This document shows positions 18,450 to 27,742 of a stretch of 64,000 nt of DNA, piece after piece (the first letter of the stretch is position 1; each line of letters opens with the position of its first letter). This stretch comes from Solirubrobacteraceae bacterium (GTDB lineage Bacteria > Actinomycetota > Thermoleophilia > Solirubrobacterales > Solirubrobacteraceae). The DNA lies in contig JAUJPF010000017.1 of assembly GCA_030447275.1 (NCBI GenBank), positions 16,748 through 80,747 on the forward strand, written 5' to 3'. The notes under the pieces are model-generated. The model saw only the letters and a list, made by a program, of their open reading frames with translations. It made no database searches and was not told the origin of the DNA. The position numbers and the translations under genes were made by a program.

Positions 18450-19238
18450 TCAGAAGCGGAAGTGGGTGCCGACCGGCGCGAGCTCGGCCGTCGCCGCGAC
18501 CGGGACCGCTGCCGCCAGCGCCGTCGCGAAGGTCGCCGCCGACGCGCCGATGAGTCGGGTCAGCTCGGCGACGGGCGTCGGCTCGTCCTTGACGCCGTTC
18601 GCGTAGTCGGTCGCGTAGCCGATCAGCGCGTACGGGATCTCCGCCTCGCCCGCGAGCACGGTCTCGGGCCCGCCCGTCTGCGAGACCGCGGTCACGCCCG
18701 CGGCGGCCAGCGCCGCGATCTCCGTACGGGTGTTGAAACGCGGCCCGTCGACGTGGCCGTAGCAGCCGCCGTCGCGGACGCCGTGGCCCGCTTCCCGCGC
18801 CCCGATGAGGAGCGCCTCGCGCAGCGGCGGCGAGAACGGCGTCTCGAAGATCCAGTGCCCGCGGCCCGGCTCGCCCTCGGCGTAGAGCGAGCAGAGCGAG
18901 CCGTCGGGCAGCCGGTTGGAGAGGAAGTGCAGGTCGTCGAAGACGACGAGCGTCCCCAGGTCGAGACCCGGGTCGCACGCGCCGCAGACGGTGACCGCGA
19001 GGATCGCCTCGACGCCGGCGTCGCGCAGCGCGGTGACGTTCGCGCGATGGTCGACGTGCGACGACAGCCGCGGGTGGCCCTCCCAGTGGCGCGAGACGTG
19101 CACGACGTCGGCGCCCGCGAACCGTCCCTGCGACACCTTCGCGGGACCGAAGCGGGTGGCGACCTCGCGCGGCCCCTCGCCCTCGAACCCAGGCAGCGCG
19201 TAGGTGCCCGAGCCGGTGATCACGCCGATGCGCGTCAT
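18450..19238 (-). CDS. mtnP: MTA phosphorylase / purine nucleoside phosphorylase family
   Basis: From ATG 19238 (MTRIGVITGSGTYAL) the protein of about 262 residues has the phosphate-binding GSGT, the SRHWEGHPRLSSHVDHRANVTAL His motif, LAVTVCGACDPGL and the purine-site region AVSQTGGPETVLAGEAEIPYALIGYATDYA. PNP-family II members cleave 5'-methylthioadenosine or purine nucleosides; SQTGGPE in place of NMT(x)PE makes the substrate less sure. It forms an operon with the DUF2064 gene. Confidence 0.8.
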   Translation of the reverse strand: MTRIGVITGSGTYALPGFEGEGPREVATRFGPAKVSQGRFAGADVVHVSRHWEGHPRLSSHVDHRANVTALRDAGVEAILAVTVCGACDPGLDLGTLVVFDDLHFLSNRLPDGSLCSLYAEGEPGRGHWIFETPFSPPLREALLIGAREAGHGVRDGGCYGHVDGPRFNTRTEIAALAAAGVTAVSQTGGPETVLAGEAEIPYALIGYATDYANGVKDEPTPVAELTRLIGASAATFATALAAAVPVAATAELAPVGTHFRF

Positions 19239-19265
19239 CAGGACGCGCAATCCTAGGCGGCGCGT

Positions 19266-20252
19266 CTACTCGGCGGGCGCCGGCGCCGCGGCGGCCGGCG
19301 GCGCCTCGGCCGGGGGTGCGGGGGCCTCCTCGGCCGGATCGGGCGCGGGCGCGGCGGGCTCGGGCGCCGGCGGCTCCTCGACCGGCGGCTGCTCGACCGG
19401 CGGCTGCTCGACCGGCGACTCCTGGACGGGGTCGGGCGTCGCCGGGTCGGTCCCCTCGGCCTGCTCGACCGCGTTCGGGCGGCCGTCGGCGTCGCCGTCC
19501 TCCGCGCCGTCGGGCGCGCCGTCGCCGTTCGTGTCGGCGTCGTCGGGCTCGGCGCCGGAGAGGCCCTGCTCGACGACGTTGCTCAGCGAGTCGCCGTCGG
19601 AATCGTCGGCGCCGTCCGGAGTTCCGTCGCTGTTGGTGTCCATCGCGCGCGGGTTCGAGCGCACGCGGTACTCGGTGCGGTTGAACAGGCCGTCGCCGTC
19701 GACGTCGGCCGCGGCGTCGGCCGCGCTCGTCGGGTCGAGGCCGTGCTGCTCCTCCCACGCGTCGGGAAGGTCGTCGCCGTCGCTGTCGGCGCTGCGCGGG
19801 TTCGTGCCGAGCCGGTGCTCGAGGCGGTCGCTCAGGCCGTCGTCGTCCTGGTCGCCCGGCAGGATGCGCGCGACCGCCGGTGGCTCGGCCGCCGGAGCCG
19901 TGCCCACCCGCTCGGCGTCGCCGCCCGCGGGCTCGTCGCCGAGCGCGGGGTCCTCCTCGCGCGCCGGGCCGCGCGGCTCGTCGGCCACGGTCCCGCCGGT
20001 CTGCTCCTGGAGGCGCCGGCGCTCCGTCGCGGCGCCGACGCGCTCGGGCCGCGTCGCCGCGGGGCGGTCGGGGCCGAGCCGCAGGGCGCCGCCGTCGCGC
20101 GTGTCGTCGCCGGCCCAGACGTCGTGGCCGAGCACGTGCCGGTCGAGCGCGACGACCGAGCCCGCGATCAGAAGGGCGGATGTGACGAGGCCGGCCGCCA
20201 CCCAGTGGGCGCTGCGGCTGTGGAGGAGGGAGATGAGGCGGCTGCGGTCCAT
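19266..20252 (-). CDS. Membrane-anchored thrombospondin type-3 repeat protein
   Basis: The 328-residue protein has a basic N-terminus and one membrane anchor (AHWVAAGLVTSALLIAGSVVAL). Residues 130-255 carry at least five Ca-binding TSP3-type repeats (DQDDDGLSDRLE, DSDGDDLPDAWEE, DVDGDGLFNRTEY, DTNSDGTPDGADD, DTNGDGAPDGAED). A Pro/Glu/Ala tail with PPVEQ repeats reaches the C-terminus. Such tails usually span or bind the wall. Likely an extracytoplasmic Ca-stabilised stalk; partner unknown. Confidence 0.8.
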   Translation of the reverse strand: MDRSRLISLLHSRSAHWVAAGLVTSALLIAGSVVALDRHVLGHDVWAGDDTRDGGALRLGPDRPAATRPERVGAATERRRLQEQTGGTVADEPRGPAREEDPALGDEPAGGDAERVGTAPAAEPPAVARILPGDQDDDGLSDRLEHRLGTNPRSADSDGDDLPDAWEEQHGLDPTSAADAAADVDGDGLFNRTEYRVRSNPRAMDTNSDGTPDGADDSDGDSLSNVVEQGLSGAEPDDADTNGDGAPDGAEDGDADGRPNAVEQAEGTDPATPDPVQESPVEQPPVEQPPVEEPPAPEPAAPAPDPAEEAPAPPAEAPPAAAAPAPAE

Positions 20253-20398
20253 GCACCCGCTCCATCGGCGCCTGGTGACCGCGAGTCAACCCGTCTTCGA
20301 CGCTGCGGAAAACGGGGCGACCGCGGTTGAGCGGGTCTGGACGGAAGGCCGGGAAGCTGGCGCGTCGGCGCTGCTAAACCCGCGCCAAGCGAGGTGAA
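20253..20398. other. Intergenic leader without recognised element
   Basis: This 146-nt stretch separates the PucR-type gene from the TSP3-repeat gene, both on the minus strand. An inverted repeat GCGGGT (20331-20336) / ACCCGC (20378-20383) encloses GC-rich sequence. I tested it by eye against cobalamin, ydaO and c-di-GMP riboswitch cores and found no match. Confidence 0.3.
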
Positions 20399-21609
20399 TC
20401 AGCGCGGTCGGCGGGGCTCGCTCGCGGGCCCCGAGCGGTGCGCGATGCCCAGCACGCGCATCGCCTTCAGCCCGAGCGAGAGCTTCTCGCGCCCGTCGGT
20501 CGAGGAGACGTCGAGGCCGGTCAGCTCGCGCACGCGCTCGAGCCGGTACCGGATCGTGTGGCGGTGCGTGAAGAGCTTTCCGCGGTGCCGGCGACGTTCC
20601 CGTCGGCGTCGAGGAACGCCTCGACCGTCTGCACCAGGTCGGTCGCGTACTGCTCGTCGTAGGCGACCAGCGGCTCGACCGTCTCCGCGTAGAAGCGCTG
20701 CAGCTCGGCGGGATCCTCGCTCATCGCCGGCAGGAGCAGGCGGTACGCGCCGGTCTCCTCGAACGCGAGGGCGGGACGCTCCTCGTCGCCCTCCGCGACG
20801 TTCGCGGCGAGCAGCGCCTCGTGGCCGGCCCGGTCGAGCAGGAGCGCGTCGCCGGTGGCGCGGCTGCGGCCGAGCGCGAACGAATGGCCGTGGAGTCCCG
20901 CGCGCAGCTCGCGCAGCACGCCCTCCGCGGCCCGGGCCCCTTCGCCGTCCGCGCCGGGGACGAGCACCGCGACTTCGGCGCCGACGGCCTCCGCGCGCTC
21001 GGTCAGCGCCGCCACCGCGCCCGGCACCGCCGCGCGGGCGCCGCGCTCGGCGGTCGCGAGCACGCGCTGGCGCCAGCCGTCCTCGGTCGCCGCGTGCGCG
21101 TGGGCGCGCGCGACGAGCACGCACGCTCCCTCCTCGAGGTCGAGCCCCACCTCGCGGCCGCGGGCCACGACCTCCTCGCGCGTCCCGAACGCGCGGCGCA
21201 GCACGCCGTGCAGGAAGGCGGCGATCGCCTCGCGCGTGGCCTGCTCGGGGGCCCGGACGCGCTCGACCTCCGAGGCGACGAGCGTCGTGACGAGCCGCAG
21301 CAGCGCCGGCCCCGCGGGCGCCCCCCGCGGGCGCATCCGCAGGCGCCCGACGACGCGGTCGGCGACGCGCAGCTCGACGACGTCGACGTCGCCGGCCTCG
21401 GCCATGACCGAGCGCTCGTCGGCGGGCGACCGCGCCGCCACCGCCAGCACCTGGCCGGCCCGGTCGGTGAGGACGAGGCTCGCGTCGAGGGCACGCGCGG
21501 CCGCGCGGACGACCTCGGGCAGGCCGGCCCCCGACTCGACGGCCTCGGTGATGGCGTCGAGCGTCGCGAGATCGAGCCCTGCCTCCGTCCCTGGGAAGGG
21601 CGTGGACAC
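20399..21609 (-). CDS. PucR-family transcriptional regulator, one homopolymer frameshift
   Basis: The main part (from GTG 21609, about 345 residues) has a GAF-like N-terminus (SLVLTDRAGQVLAVA) and a PucR/CdaR central domain. The C-terminal PucR helix-turn-helix, LFTHRHTIRYRLERVRELTGLDV, is in another frame and ends at 20399. The join near 20577 reads GCGGAAAGCTC where GCGGAAAAGCTC restores the frame, a one-A homopolymer loss. A TACCCT box 7 nt before the GTG suggests leaderless transcription. Such regulators often sense small molecules; no target is evident nearby. Confidence 0.85.
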
Positions 21610-21634
21610 GCCCGGAAGGGTAGAGCCGCCTCGG

Positions 21635-21859
21635 CTAGGCGGTGACCTCGTCCCAGAACCAGAAGACGGCGCCGCCGGCGACCAGGCCGACCAGCACCAT
21701 CGCGGCCAGGACGTACACGGTCAGGAACACGGCGGCGGCCCGCTCCCACCAGCGGCTGTAGGCGGTCCAGGCGGGGATGAGGATCCACGCCGCGTACGCC
21801 GCCAGCGCGAACACGGCGCAGCAGCCGCCGACCAGGTAGGTGATCGCCTCGTTGCTCAC
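21635..21859 (-). CDS. Small two-helix membrane protein
   Basis: The 74-residue protein starts at GTG 21859, overlapping the stop of the dedA remnant by GTGA. Two hydrophobic segments are evident (ITYLVGGCCAVFALAAYAAW and VFLTVYVLAAMVLVGLVAGG) separated by a short polar AYSRWWER loop. Family not recognised. Coupled translation suggests it belongs with the DedA-type protein. Confidence 0.7.
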   Translation of the reverse strand: MSNEAITYLVGGCCAVFALAAYAAWILIPAWTAYSRWWERAAAVFLTVYVLAAMVLVGLVAGGAVFWFWDEVTA

Positions 21860-22305
21860 TGCGCAGCATTGTGACGGCCGGCGCGGCGCTCGCGCATCCA
21901 GCGCCGTGCCTTCGCCCGCCGCTCGGGCGTTCGCAGCATCGGGTGCGCGGCGACGACGGCCACGCCGACGGCGGGCGTGGCGCCCCCGGCGAGCGTCCCG
22001 CGCGCGGCGATCTCGGCCGCCTTGTCGATGTTGCGCCACGAGAAGTAGCCGATGAGGACGAAGGTCGCCGCCCACAGGCCGGAGCCGACGACGTCGTAGG
22101 GCGGGAAGCGTGCGAACGACATCCGCGACGCGCCCGCGACGAGCGGGGCGACGGCGCGGACGATCCCGATCAACCGCCCGCCGAGGATCGCCATCCCTCC
22201 GCGGCGCTCGAAGAACCGCTCGACGTACGCCAGGCGCTCGGGCGTGACCCTGAACTTCGGGCCGTGCTTGACGAGGAAGCCCCGGCCGAGCAGACGGGGC
22301 GGGCG
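21856..22305 (-). pseudogene. DedA-family membrane protein, N-terminal half missing
   Basis: The last 145 or so codons match the C-terminal half of DedA/SNARE-associated proteins: LLGRGFLVKHGPKFRVTPE, YVERFFERRGG, LIGIVRAVAPLVAGASRM and FARFPPYDVVGSGLWAATF. The acidic N-terminal half with its first membrane segments is absent. At about 22290-22305 the sequence becomes the end of ispE in another frame. Either a real deletion joined the genes or a few hundred bases were lost in assembly. Confidence 0.7.
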
Positions 22306-23138
22306 GCGATCGGGGCGGGGTCGCGGCCCGCGAGCCGCTCCGCCGCGCGCTCGGCCTCCTCGGGTGTGTCGAAGAGCCCGAGGACGGTCGGGCCGGACCC
22401 GGCGACGAGGACGTCCCGGGCGCCAGCCGCGCGCCCGGCGTCGAGGGCCTCGTCGATCGACGGGCAGAGCGAGCGGGCGGCGTCCTGGAGGTCGTTGACC
22501 GGTTCTGGTCCGGCGCGGCGGGTCGCGTCGAGCGCGGTGGCGAGCGCTGTCGCGTCGCGCGGCAGGCCGAGCCGGTCGGCCTCGGCGTAGACGGCGGGGG
22601 TCGAGAGGTGCTCGCGGCTCGGGAGCACGAGGACGCCGTAGGGCTCGGGAGGCGGGAGGCGCTCGACGTGCTCGCCCGCGCCGGTGGCGAGGACCCTCCC
22701 GGGCCGGACCTGCCCGGGCACGTCCGAGCCGAGCGAGGCGGCAAGCGCGTGCAGCGTCTCGTCGTCCCCGAGGCCGCTCGCGCGCGCGGCGAGCCGCAGG
22801 GCGGCCGCGGCGTCGGCGCTCCCGCCGCCGAGGCCCGCGGCGACCGGGATCCGCTTCTCGATGGTGATCGTGACGGGCGGGCCGTCCCAGCCGGTCGCGG
22901 CGCGGAAGGCGCGCAGGGCTCCGGTGACGAGCGTGTCCTCGACACCGGCGCAGCGGACGGAGTCGGCGCCGGCGGTCGCCGCGCCGCCGGCGACCCCTCC
23001 GCCGCCCCCCTCCTCGAGGACGAGCGTGTCGGCGAGGCTGATCGACTCCATGACGCTCACGAGCTCGTGCCGGCCGTCCGCGCGGGTCGGGCCCACGAAG
23101 AGGCAGAGGTTGATCTTCGCCGGGGCGTCCTCGGTCAT
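22170..23138 (-). CDS. ispE: 4-diphosphocytidyl-2-C-methyl-D-erythritol kinase
   Basis: IspE phosphorylates CDP-ME in the MEP isoprenoid pathway. The GHMP-kinase features are APAKINLCLFVGPTRADGRHEL, the ATP loop [19 protein letters not shown], and VLVAGSGPTVLGLFD. Family homology ends at about 22290 (PIAARPV). The remaining 40 codons to 22170 are out-of-frame dedA sequence, so the true C-terminus has been altered or lost. Its ATG overlaps the rsmA stop (ATGA). Confidence 0.92.
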   Translation of the reverse strand: MTEDAPAKINLCLFVGPTRADGRHELVSVMESISLADTLVLEEGGGGGVAGGAATAGADSVRCAGVEDTLVTGALRAFRAATGWDGPPVTITIEKRIPVAAGLGGGSADAAAALRLAARASGLGDDETLHALAASLGSDVPGQVRPGRVLATGAGEHVERLPPPEPYGVLVLPSREHLSTPAVYAEADRLGLPRDATALATALDATRRAGPEPVNDLQDAARSLCPSIDEALDAGRAAGARDVLVAGSGPTVLGLFDTPEEAERAAERLAGRDPAPIAARPVCSAGASSSSTARSSGSRPSAWRTSSGSSSAAEGWRSSAGG

Positions 23139-23956
23139 CGCGCCAGCTCGACCGCGAGTGCGCGGAACTGGTCGGGCGCCAGGCGCTCGGCGCGGACGTC
23201 GGCCGCGAGCCCGAGCCGCTCGAGTGCGGCGCGGGCGTCTGTGCGGCTCGCCACGCCGGCCAGCTCGAGCGAGCGCGGCAGCGCCTTGCGCCGGTGCGCG
23301 AACGCGCCCTGCACGACCCGGCGCAGCCGCGGGTCCGCGGCGGCGCCGGTGCGACGCAGGCCGACGAGCACCGAGTCGACGTTCGGGACCGGGTGGAAGA
23401 CCGTGCGCGCGACGGCCCGCAGCACGCGGACCTCCGCGGCCAGCTGGGCGAGCACGCTGGGGACGCCGTAGGCCGCGCTGCCGGGCCGCGCCGCAAACCG
23501 CTCGCCGACCTCGCGCTGGACCATCGCGACCCAGCGCGTCGCGTCGGGCAGCTCCTCGAGCGTGCGCAGGATCGCGGTCGCGGCGATCCCGTACGGCAGG
23601 TTGGCGACGACCTTCGTCGGCGGCGGGTCGAGCGCCCTGAGGTCGAGGTCGAGCGCGTCGGCGAGGTGGAGCGTCGTGTTCGGGTGCGCGTCGAGCGCGT
23701 CGCGCAGCGCGGGCTCGAGCGCGCGGTCGAGCTCGACGACGTGCACGTGCGCGGCGCGGGCCGCGAGGTGCTCGGAGAGGACGCCGAGCCCGCCGCCGAC
23801 CTCGAGGCAGACGTCGTCGGGGCCGAGCTCCGCCTCGCGCCCGATGACGCCGAGGATGTTCGAGTCGATGAGGAAGTTCTGGCCGAGCGCGTGGTTGGGG
23901 CGGATCCCGAACGCCTTGAGCCGGCGCAGGCTCGGCTGCGTGGGAAGGCCGGTCAC
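23135..23956 (-). CDS. rsmA: 16S rRNA (adenine1518/1519-N6) dimethyltransferase
   Basis: The protein of about 273 residues shows HALGQNFLIDSNIL, the SAM motif VCLEVGGGLGVLSEHL, the catalytic NLPYGIAATAIL (NLPY) and VFHPVPNVDSVLVGL. It methylates two adenines late in 30S assembly. Start GTG 23956 overlaps the tatD stop (a second GTG is 3 nt upstream). It sits in the classic tatD-rsmA-ispE order with overlapping stops and starts, so one operon. Confidence 0.96.
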   Translation of the reverse strand: MTGLPTQPSLRRLKAFGIRPNHALGQNFLIDSNILGVIGREAELGPDDVCLEVGGGLGVLSEHLAARAAHVHVVELDRALEPALRDALDAHPNTTLHLADALDLDLRALDPPPTKVVANLPYGIAATAILRTLEELPDATRWVAMVQREVGERFAARPGSAAYGVPSVLAQLAAEVRVLRAVARTVFHPVPNVDSVLVGLRRTGAAADPRLRRVVQGAFAHRRKALPRSLELAGVASRTDARAALERLGLAADVRAERLAPDQFRALAVELAR

Positions 23957-24702
23957 CACCCGAACAGCGCGGCCGCGTTGCGCTCGACCGCCGCCTCCAG
24001 CTCCTCGTACGCGATGCCGCGACGCTCGGCGACGAAGCGCGCGGTGTGCGCGACGAACGCCGGCTGGTTGCGCTCCTTGCGGACCTGCCGCGGAGACAGA
24101 TAGGGCGCGTCGGTCTCGACGAGGATCCGGTCGTCGGGCACGCGCGCCGCGGCGTCCGCGAGGTCGGTCGCCTTCGGGTAGGTGACGTTGCCGGCGAACG
24201 AGACGAACCAGCCGTGGTCGAGGCATTCGTCGAGGCGGTCCGGCATCGAGAAGCAGTGCAGGATGACGGTGACGCCGCCGGCCCTCGCGGCGAGTGTCGC
24301 GATCGTGGGGTCGTCGGCCGCGCGCGTGTGGATGACGAGCGGCTTCGCGACGGTCTTCGCCAGCTCGATCTGCGCCTCGAACGCGCGCTGCTGGTCGTGC
24401 GGCGGCGTCCGGTCGCGGTAGAAGTCGAGGCCGGTCTCGCCGATTGCGCGGCACTGCTCGTGGGCGGCGAGCGCCGCGAGCTCGGCGAGGTCGTTGTCGT
24501 CGAAGCCGGTCGCGCTGTTGGGGTGGCGCCCGATCGCCGCGAAGACCTGCGGGAACCGCTCCGCCGCCTCCAGCGCGGCGCGGCACGACGCCCCGTCGGT
24601 CCCGACGGTCAGCATCCGCCGCACGCCCGCCCGGTCGGCCTCCGCGACGAGGTCGGAGTCGGGAGGGGCGCAGCCGTCGAGATGCGTGTGGCTGTCGATC
24701 AC
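23953..24702 (-). CDS. tatD: TatD-family metal-dependent deoxyribonuclease
   Basis: This 249-residue TIM-barrel hydrolase has DSHTHLDG (metal His pair), IGETGLDFYRD, VIHTRAADDPT, LHCFSM and ILVETDAPYLSP, the complete TatD metal set. It begins at GTG 24702. TatD proteins are 3'-5' nucleases linked to DNA repair and quality control. First gene of the tatD-rsmA-ispE operon. Confidence 0.95.
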   Translation of the reverse strand: MIDSHTHLDGCAPPDSDLVAEADRAGVRRMLTVGTDGASCRAALEAAERFPQVFAAIGRHPNSATGFDDNDLAELAALAAHEQCRAIGETGLDFYRDRTPPHDQQRAFEAQIELAKTVAKPLVIHTRAADDPTIATLAARAGGVTVILHCFSMPDRLDECLDHGWFVSFAGNVTYPKATDLADAAARVPDDRILVETDAPYLSPRQVRKERNQPAFVAHTARFVAERRGIAYEELEAAVERNAAALFGW

Positions 24703-24760
24703 TGCGCGGCTCGCGACGCCATGGCCCCGCTGAGGCTACTGGCCGCCCGACCGGCCGCGG

Positions 24761-25512
24761 TCACGGCGCGCGCGCAGCGGCACGCCGCGGCAACGAGGCG
24801 ACCCGCCGGCGCCGCCGGCCGCGGACGAACGCCCCGAGCGGCATGCCGGCGGCGACGAGGCCGAGGCCGATCCACGCGGGAAGGGGGAAGCGGGGGGCGG
24901 CGACCGCGCGCGGCGAGGGCGACCGCGACGGCGACGGCACCAAGCGCGGCACCGCGACCGGGCGCGGCGACGGGGACGGCGACGTGCGAGGCACTGCGAC
25001 CGGACGCGGCGGCCGCAGCCGGCGCGGGGCGTCCACGCGCGGGCGGCGGGCGGCGCGCGGGGCGGCGCCGAGCGGCGGCGGGGACTCGCCGCGCAGGAGC
25101 GTGAGCGGGTCGACGTAGCCGTTGCGGTCGCCGGCCCTCCTCGCGCCGAGTTGGAGGTGGGACGCCGCGACCGTTCCGAGGACGTCGCCCGGCGACACCG
25201 CGGCGCCGCCCCGGACGACCACGCGCCCGAGGCCGAGGTACGTCGCGACGAGCGACCGCACGCACGCGACCGTCACCCCGTTCGGCGGTCCGGGACGCGG
25301 CCCGCGAACCGCACGCGCCCTGGACAGGCGCTGCGGACCGGAGCGCCCGGCGCCGCCGCGATGTCGATGCCGCGATGCTGCCCCGCGGCGAACGGATTCG
25401 CCGCCAGGCGGAACGGGGTGATCACCTCGCCGCGCAGCGGCCACCGCCACGCCGCGGCGGCGTCAGCGGGGACGACGAGCGTCGCGAGCGCGAGGAGGAG
25501 GACGAGGGGCAT
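24761..25512 (-). CDS. M23-family peptidase with Pro/Ser linker and C-terminal membrane segment, frameshifted
   Basis: ATG 25512 starts a signal peptide (MPLVLLLALATLVVPADAAAA). The LytM metal motif HRGIDIAAAPG is in the first frame. After a frameshift near 25285 the protein continues with VVVRGGAAVSPGDVLGTVAASHLQLGARR (HLQ metal/catalytic motif, R of HxxxxR). A Pro/Ser/Arg repeat linker and a final hydrophobic helix (WIGLGLVAAGMPLGAFV) with a basic end follow, a possible C-terminal membrane anchor. Probable cell-wall endopeptidase. Confidence 0.78.
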
Positions 25513-25603
25513 GGGGTCGACCTTGACGTGGGTGGGGCGGGTCGTGGGCGGATGTGCGCGAATCGGCGCACGGTCTGCGCGGAGACGTGACAACGTGCGC
25601 GCG

Positions 25604-25937
25604 ATGCACGCGTCTCCCGCCGCTCAGCCTCCTCAGCGCGTCTGCCCGCACTGCTCGACGATCGCCCGGACCGCCGACGCGCGCTGCCCGTTCTGCCGCC
25701 GTGCGTACCCGCCGGCGGTCGCCGCTCCCCGCCGTCGCGGTCGCGCTCGTGCTCGCCGTCGCCGCGACGCTGGGCGGGGTCGCGCTGATGCTCCAGTCGT
25801 TCGGCGACTCGCTCGACCGCGAGCTCGAGGAGCAGGTCGACGTCGTCCAGCGCGACTTCGACCGCGACGTCCGCCGCCTCGAGCGGAGGATCACCGAGGA
25901 GCTCGAACGGCGGCTGCCCCCGCCGGAGGGCCCGTAG
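25604..25937 (+). CDS. Zinc-ribbon, single-pass membrane, coiled-coil protein, frameshifted
   Basis: ATG 25604 gives MHASPAAQPPQRVCPHC, then CPFC, a two-CxxC zinc ribbon. A frame change near 25700 leads to a membrane helix (PLPAVAVALVLAVAATLGGVALML) and a charged coiled coil (LEEQVDVVQRDFDRDVRRLERRITEELERR) ending at 25937. Zinc ribbon, membrane helix and coil in about 110 residues suggests a small scaffold or sensor. No family is recognised. Confidence 0.62.
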
Positions 25938-25940
25938 GGG

Positions 25941-26768
25941 TCAGCCCCGCCCCTGCACCGCCTCGTACAGGACGTTCGCCGGCACGCCCGTCAGCTCGGC
26001 GACGACCTTCGCGGCGGGCCGCGTCCGCGCCCCCGCCTCGACGAGCCGCGCGAGCGCGTCGACGGCGGGGCCTACCTCCGCGCCGTGCTCCCCCGCGCCT
26101 CCGATCACGAGCACGATCTCCCCACGCGCCTCGCCGCCGCCGAACCGCGACGCGACGGAGGCCGCGTCGCCGCGGACGATCTCCTCGTGGACCTTCGTCA
26201 GCTCGCGGCACACCGCGACCGGCCGCTCCGGGTCGACCGACGCCAGCGCCGCGAGCGACGCCCCGACCCGGCGCGGCGACTCGAACGCCACCACGGTCTC
26301 CCCAGAAGCGAACAGCGCCAAGAGATCCGAGGACCGCCGCGGCAGGAACCCGACGAAGCGCCACCGATCGACGGGCAGCCCCGACGCCACGAGCGCGACG
26401 AGCGTCGCGGACGCGCCCGGCAGCACCTCGACGCGCACGCCCGCGTCCAGGGCGGCCCGGATCAGGACGTAGCCGGGATCGTTGACGGCGGGCATCCCCG
26501 CGTCGCTGACCAGCGCGACGACCGCGCCCTCCACAAGACGCTCCACCAGCGCCCCCGCCCGCGCCGCCTCGTTGTGTTCGTGCACGGACACGAGCGACGC
26601 CGCGCGGATCGCGTGCCGGTCGAGCAGCACCCGCGTGCGCCGCGTGTCCTCGCACGCGACGACGTCCGCGGAGCGCAGCACATCGAGCACCCGCAGCGTG
26701 ACATCGCCGAGGTTCCCGATCGGCGTCGGGCAGACCGCCAGCCGGCCGCCGCTCGCGCCGCCGCTCAA
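25941..26768 (-). CDS. rsmI: 16S rRNA (cytidine1402-2'-O)-methyltransferase
   Basis: The protein has the RsmI signature: VCPTPIGNLGDVTLRVLDVL, ACEDTRRTRVLLD, VSDAGMPAVNDPG, VEVLPGASATLVALVASGLP and FESPRRV. The start is TTG 26768, whose TTGA overlaps the glucokinase stop. About 275 residues, normal length. With RsmH it modifies C1402 in the decoding centre. Confidence 0.95.
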   Translation of the reverse strand: MSGGASGGRLAVCPTPIGNLGDVTLRVLDVLRSADVVACEDTRRTRVLLDRHAIRAASLVSVHEHNEAARAGALVERLVEGAVVALVSDAGMPAVNDPGYVLIRAALDAGVRVEVLPGASATLVALVASGLPVDRWRFVGFLPRRSSDLLALFASGETVVAFESPRRVGASLAALASVDPERPVAVCRELTKVHEEIVRGDAASVASRFGGGEARGEIVLVIGGAGEHGAEVGPAVDALARLVEAGARTRPAAKVVAELTGVPANVLYEAVQGRG

Positions 26769-27733
26769 GCTGCCGCGGCCGCCGCGCCGCTGCCGTCCAG
26801 CGCGAACAGCGCCGCGCCGAGCATCCCCGCCTCCTCGCCGAACCGCGCCGGCACGATCCGGACGACGTCGCGCGACGGGGGCAGCGCCCGCTCGCGCACC
26901 ACCGTCCGCGCGGGCTCGAGCAGCAGCTCCCCCGCCGCCACCATCCCGCCGCCGACGACCACGACCGACGGATTCAAGAGGTTCACGAGGTTCGCGATCC
27001 CGAGCCCGAGCCGCATCCCGATCAGCGCCATGACGTCGCGCGCGGCACGGTCGCCGTCGTGCGCCAGCTCGGTGACGAGAGCGCCGGTGATCTCGCGCCC
27101 AGAAGCCGCGGCCCGCGCCAGCTCGCTGTCGTGCGCCGCCGCGCGCGACCCGCGCTCCTCCCGCGCCAGCGCCGTCCCCGACGCGAGCGTCTCGAGGCAC
27201 CCGACCGACCCGCACACGCACGGCGGGCCGTCGACGTCGACGACCATGTGCCCCGGCTCGCCCGCCGCGCCGACCGCGCCGTGGACGAGCCGGCCGTCCA
27301 TCACCAGCCCGCCGCCGATGCCGGTGCCCATCGTCAGCATCACCGCGTCCGGCACCCCGCGCGCCGCGCCGAAGCGGTGCTCGACGAGCGTGGCCAGCGT
27401 CGCGTCGTTGCCGACGAAGACGGGGACGCCGAGCCGCTCGGCCATCACGTCGCGGAACGGCACGCCGGTGAGCGGCAGGTGCGCGGTGAACTCCGGCACG
27501 CCGGTCCGCTGGTCGATCATCGACGGGATCCCGATGCCGACGGCGAGCAGCTCGCGCTCGGCGGCGTCGCGCACCTCGACGATCGCCGAGAGGATGGTGT
27601 CGAGCAGCACGTCGCTCGACGGCGCGGGCGAGCGGCGCAGCGCGCGGTGGTGCACCGTGAGGCCGGCGTCGACGTCGCACGCGAGGACCTTCGTGCCGCC
27701 GACGTCGACCCCGATCACGCAGGGCGCGGGCAT
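26765..27733 (-). CDS. glk: ROK-family glucokinase
   Basis: From ATG 27733 (MPAPCVIGVDVGGTKVLACDV) the protein of about 322 residues has the phosphate loop DVGGTK, VFVGNDATLATL with catalytic Asp, MTMGTGIGGGLV, the ROK sugar/zinc motif GEPGHMVVDVDGPPCVCGSVGCLE, and VVVGGGM. It phosphorylates glucose with ATP. A TATAGT -10 box ends 9 nt upstream of the ATG. rsmI is coupled downstream. The next gene diverges only 25 bp away. Confidence 0.93.
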   Translation of the reverse strand: MPAPCVIGVDVGGTKVLACDVDAGLTVHHRALRRSPAPSSDVLLDTILSAIVEVRDAAERELLAVGIGIPSMIDQRTGVPEFTAHLPLTGVPFRDVMAERLGVPVFVGNDATLATLVEHRFGAARGVPDAVMLTMGTGIGGGLVMDGRLVHGAVGAAGEPGHMVVDVDGPPCVCGSVGCLETLASGTALAREERGSRAAAHDSELARAAASGREITGALVTELAHDGDRAARDVMALIGMRLGLGIANLVNLLNPSVVVVGGGMVAAGELLLEPARTVVRERALPPSRDVVRIVPARFGEEAGMLGAALFALDGSGAAAAAA

Positions 27734-27742
27734 TCCGCTGCC

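Noticed and set aside
20253..20398. Riboswitch upstream of the TSP3-repeat gene
   Set aside because: An inverted repeat is present but no cobalamin, c-di-AMP or c-di-GMP core could be matched on either strand.
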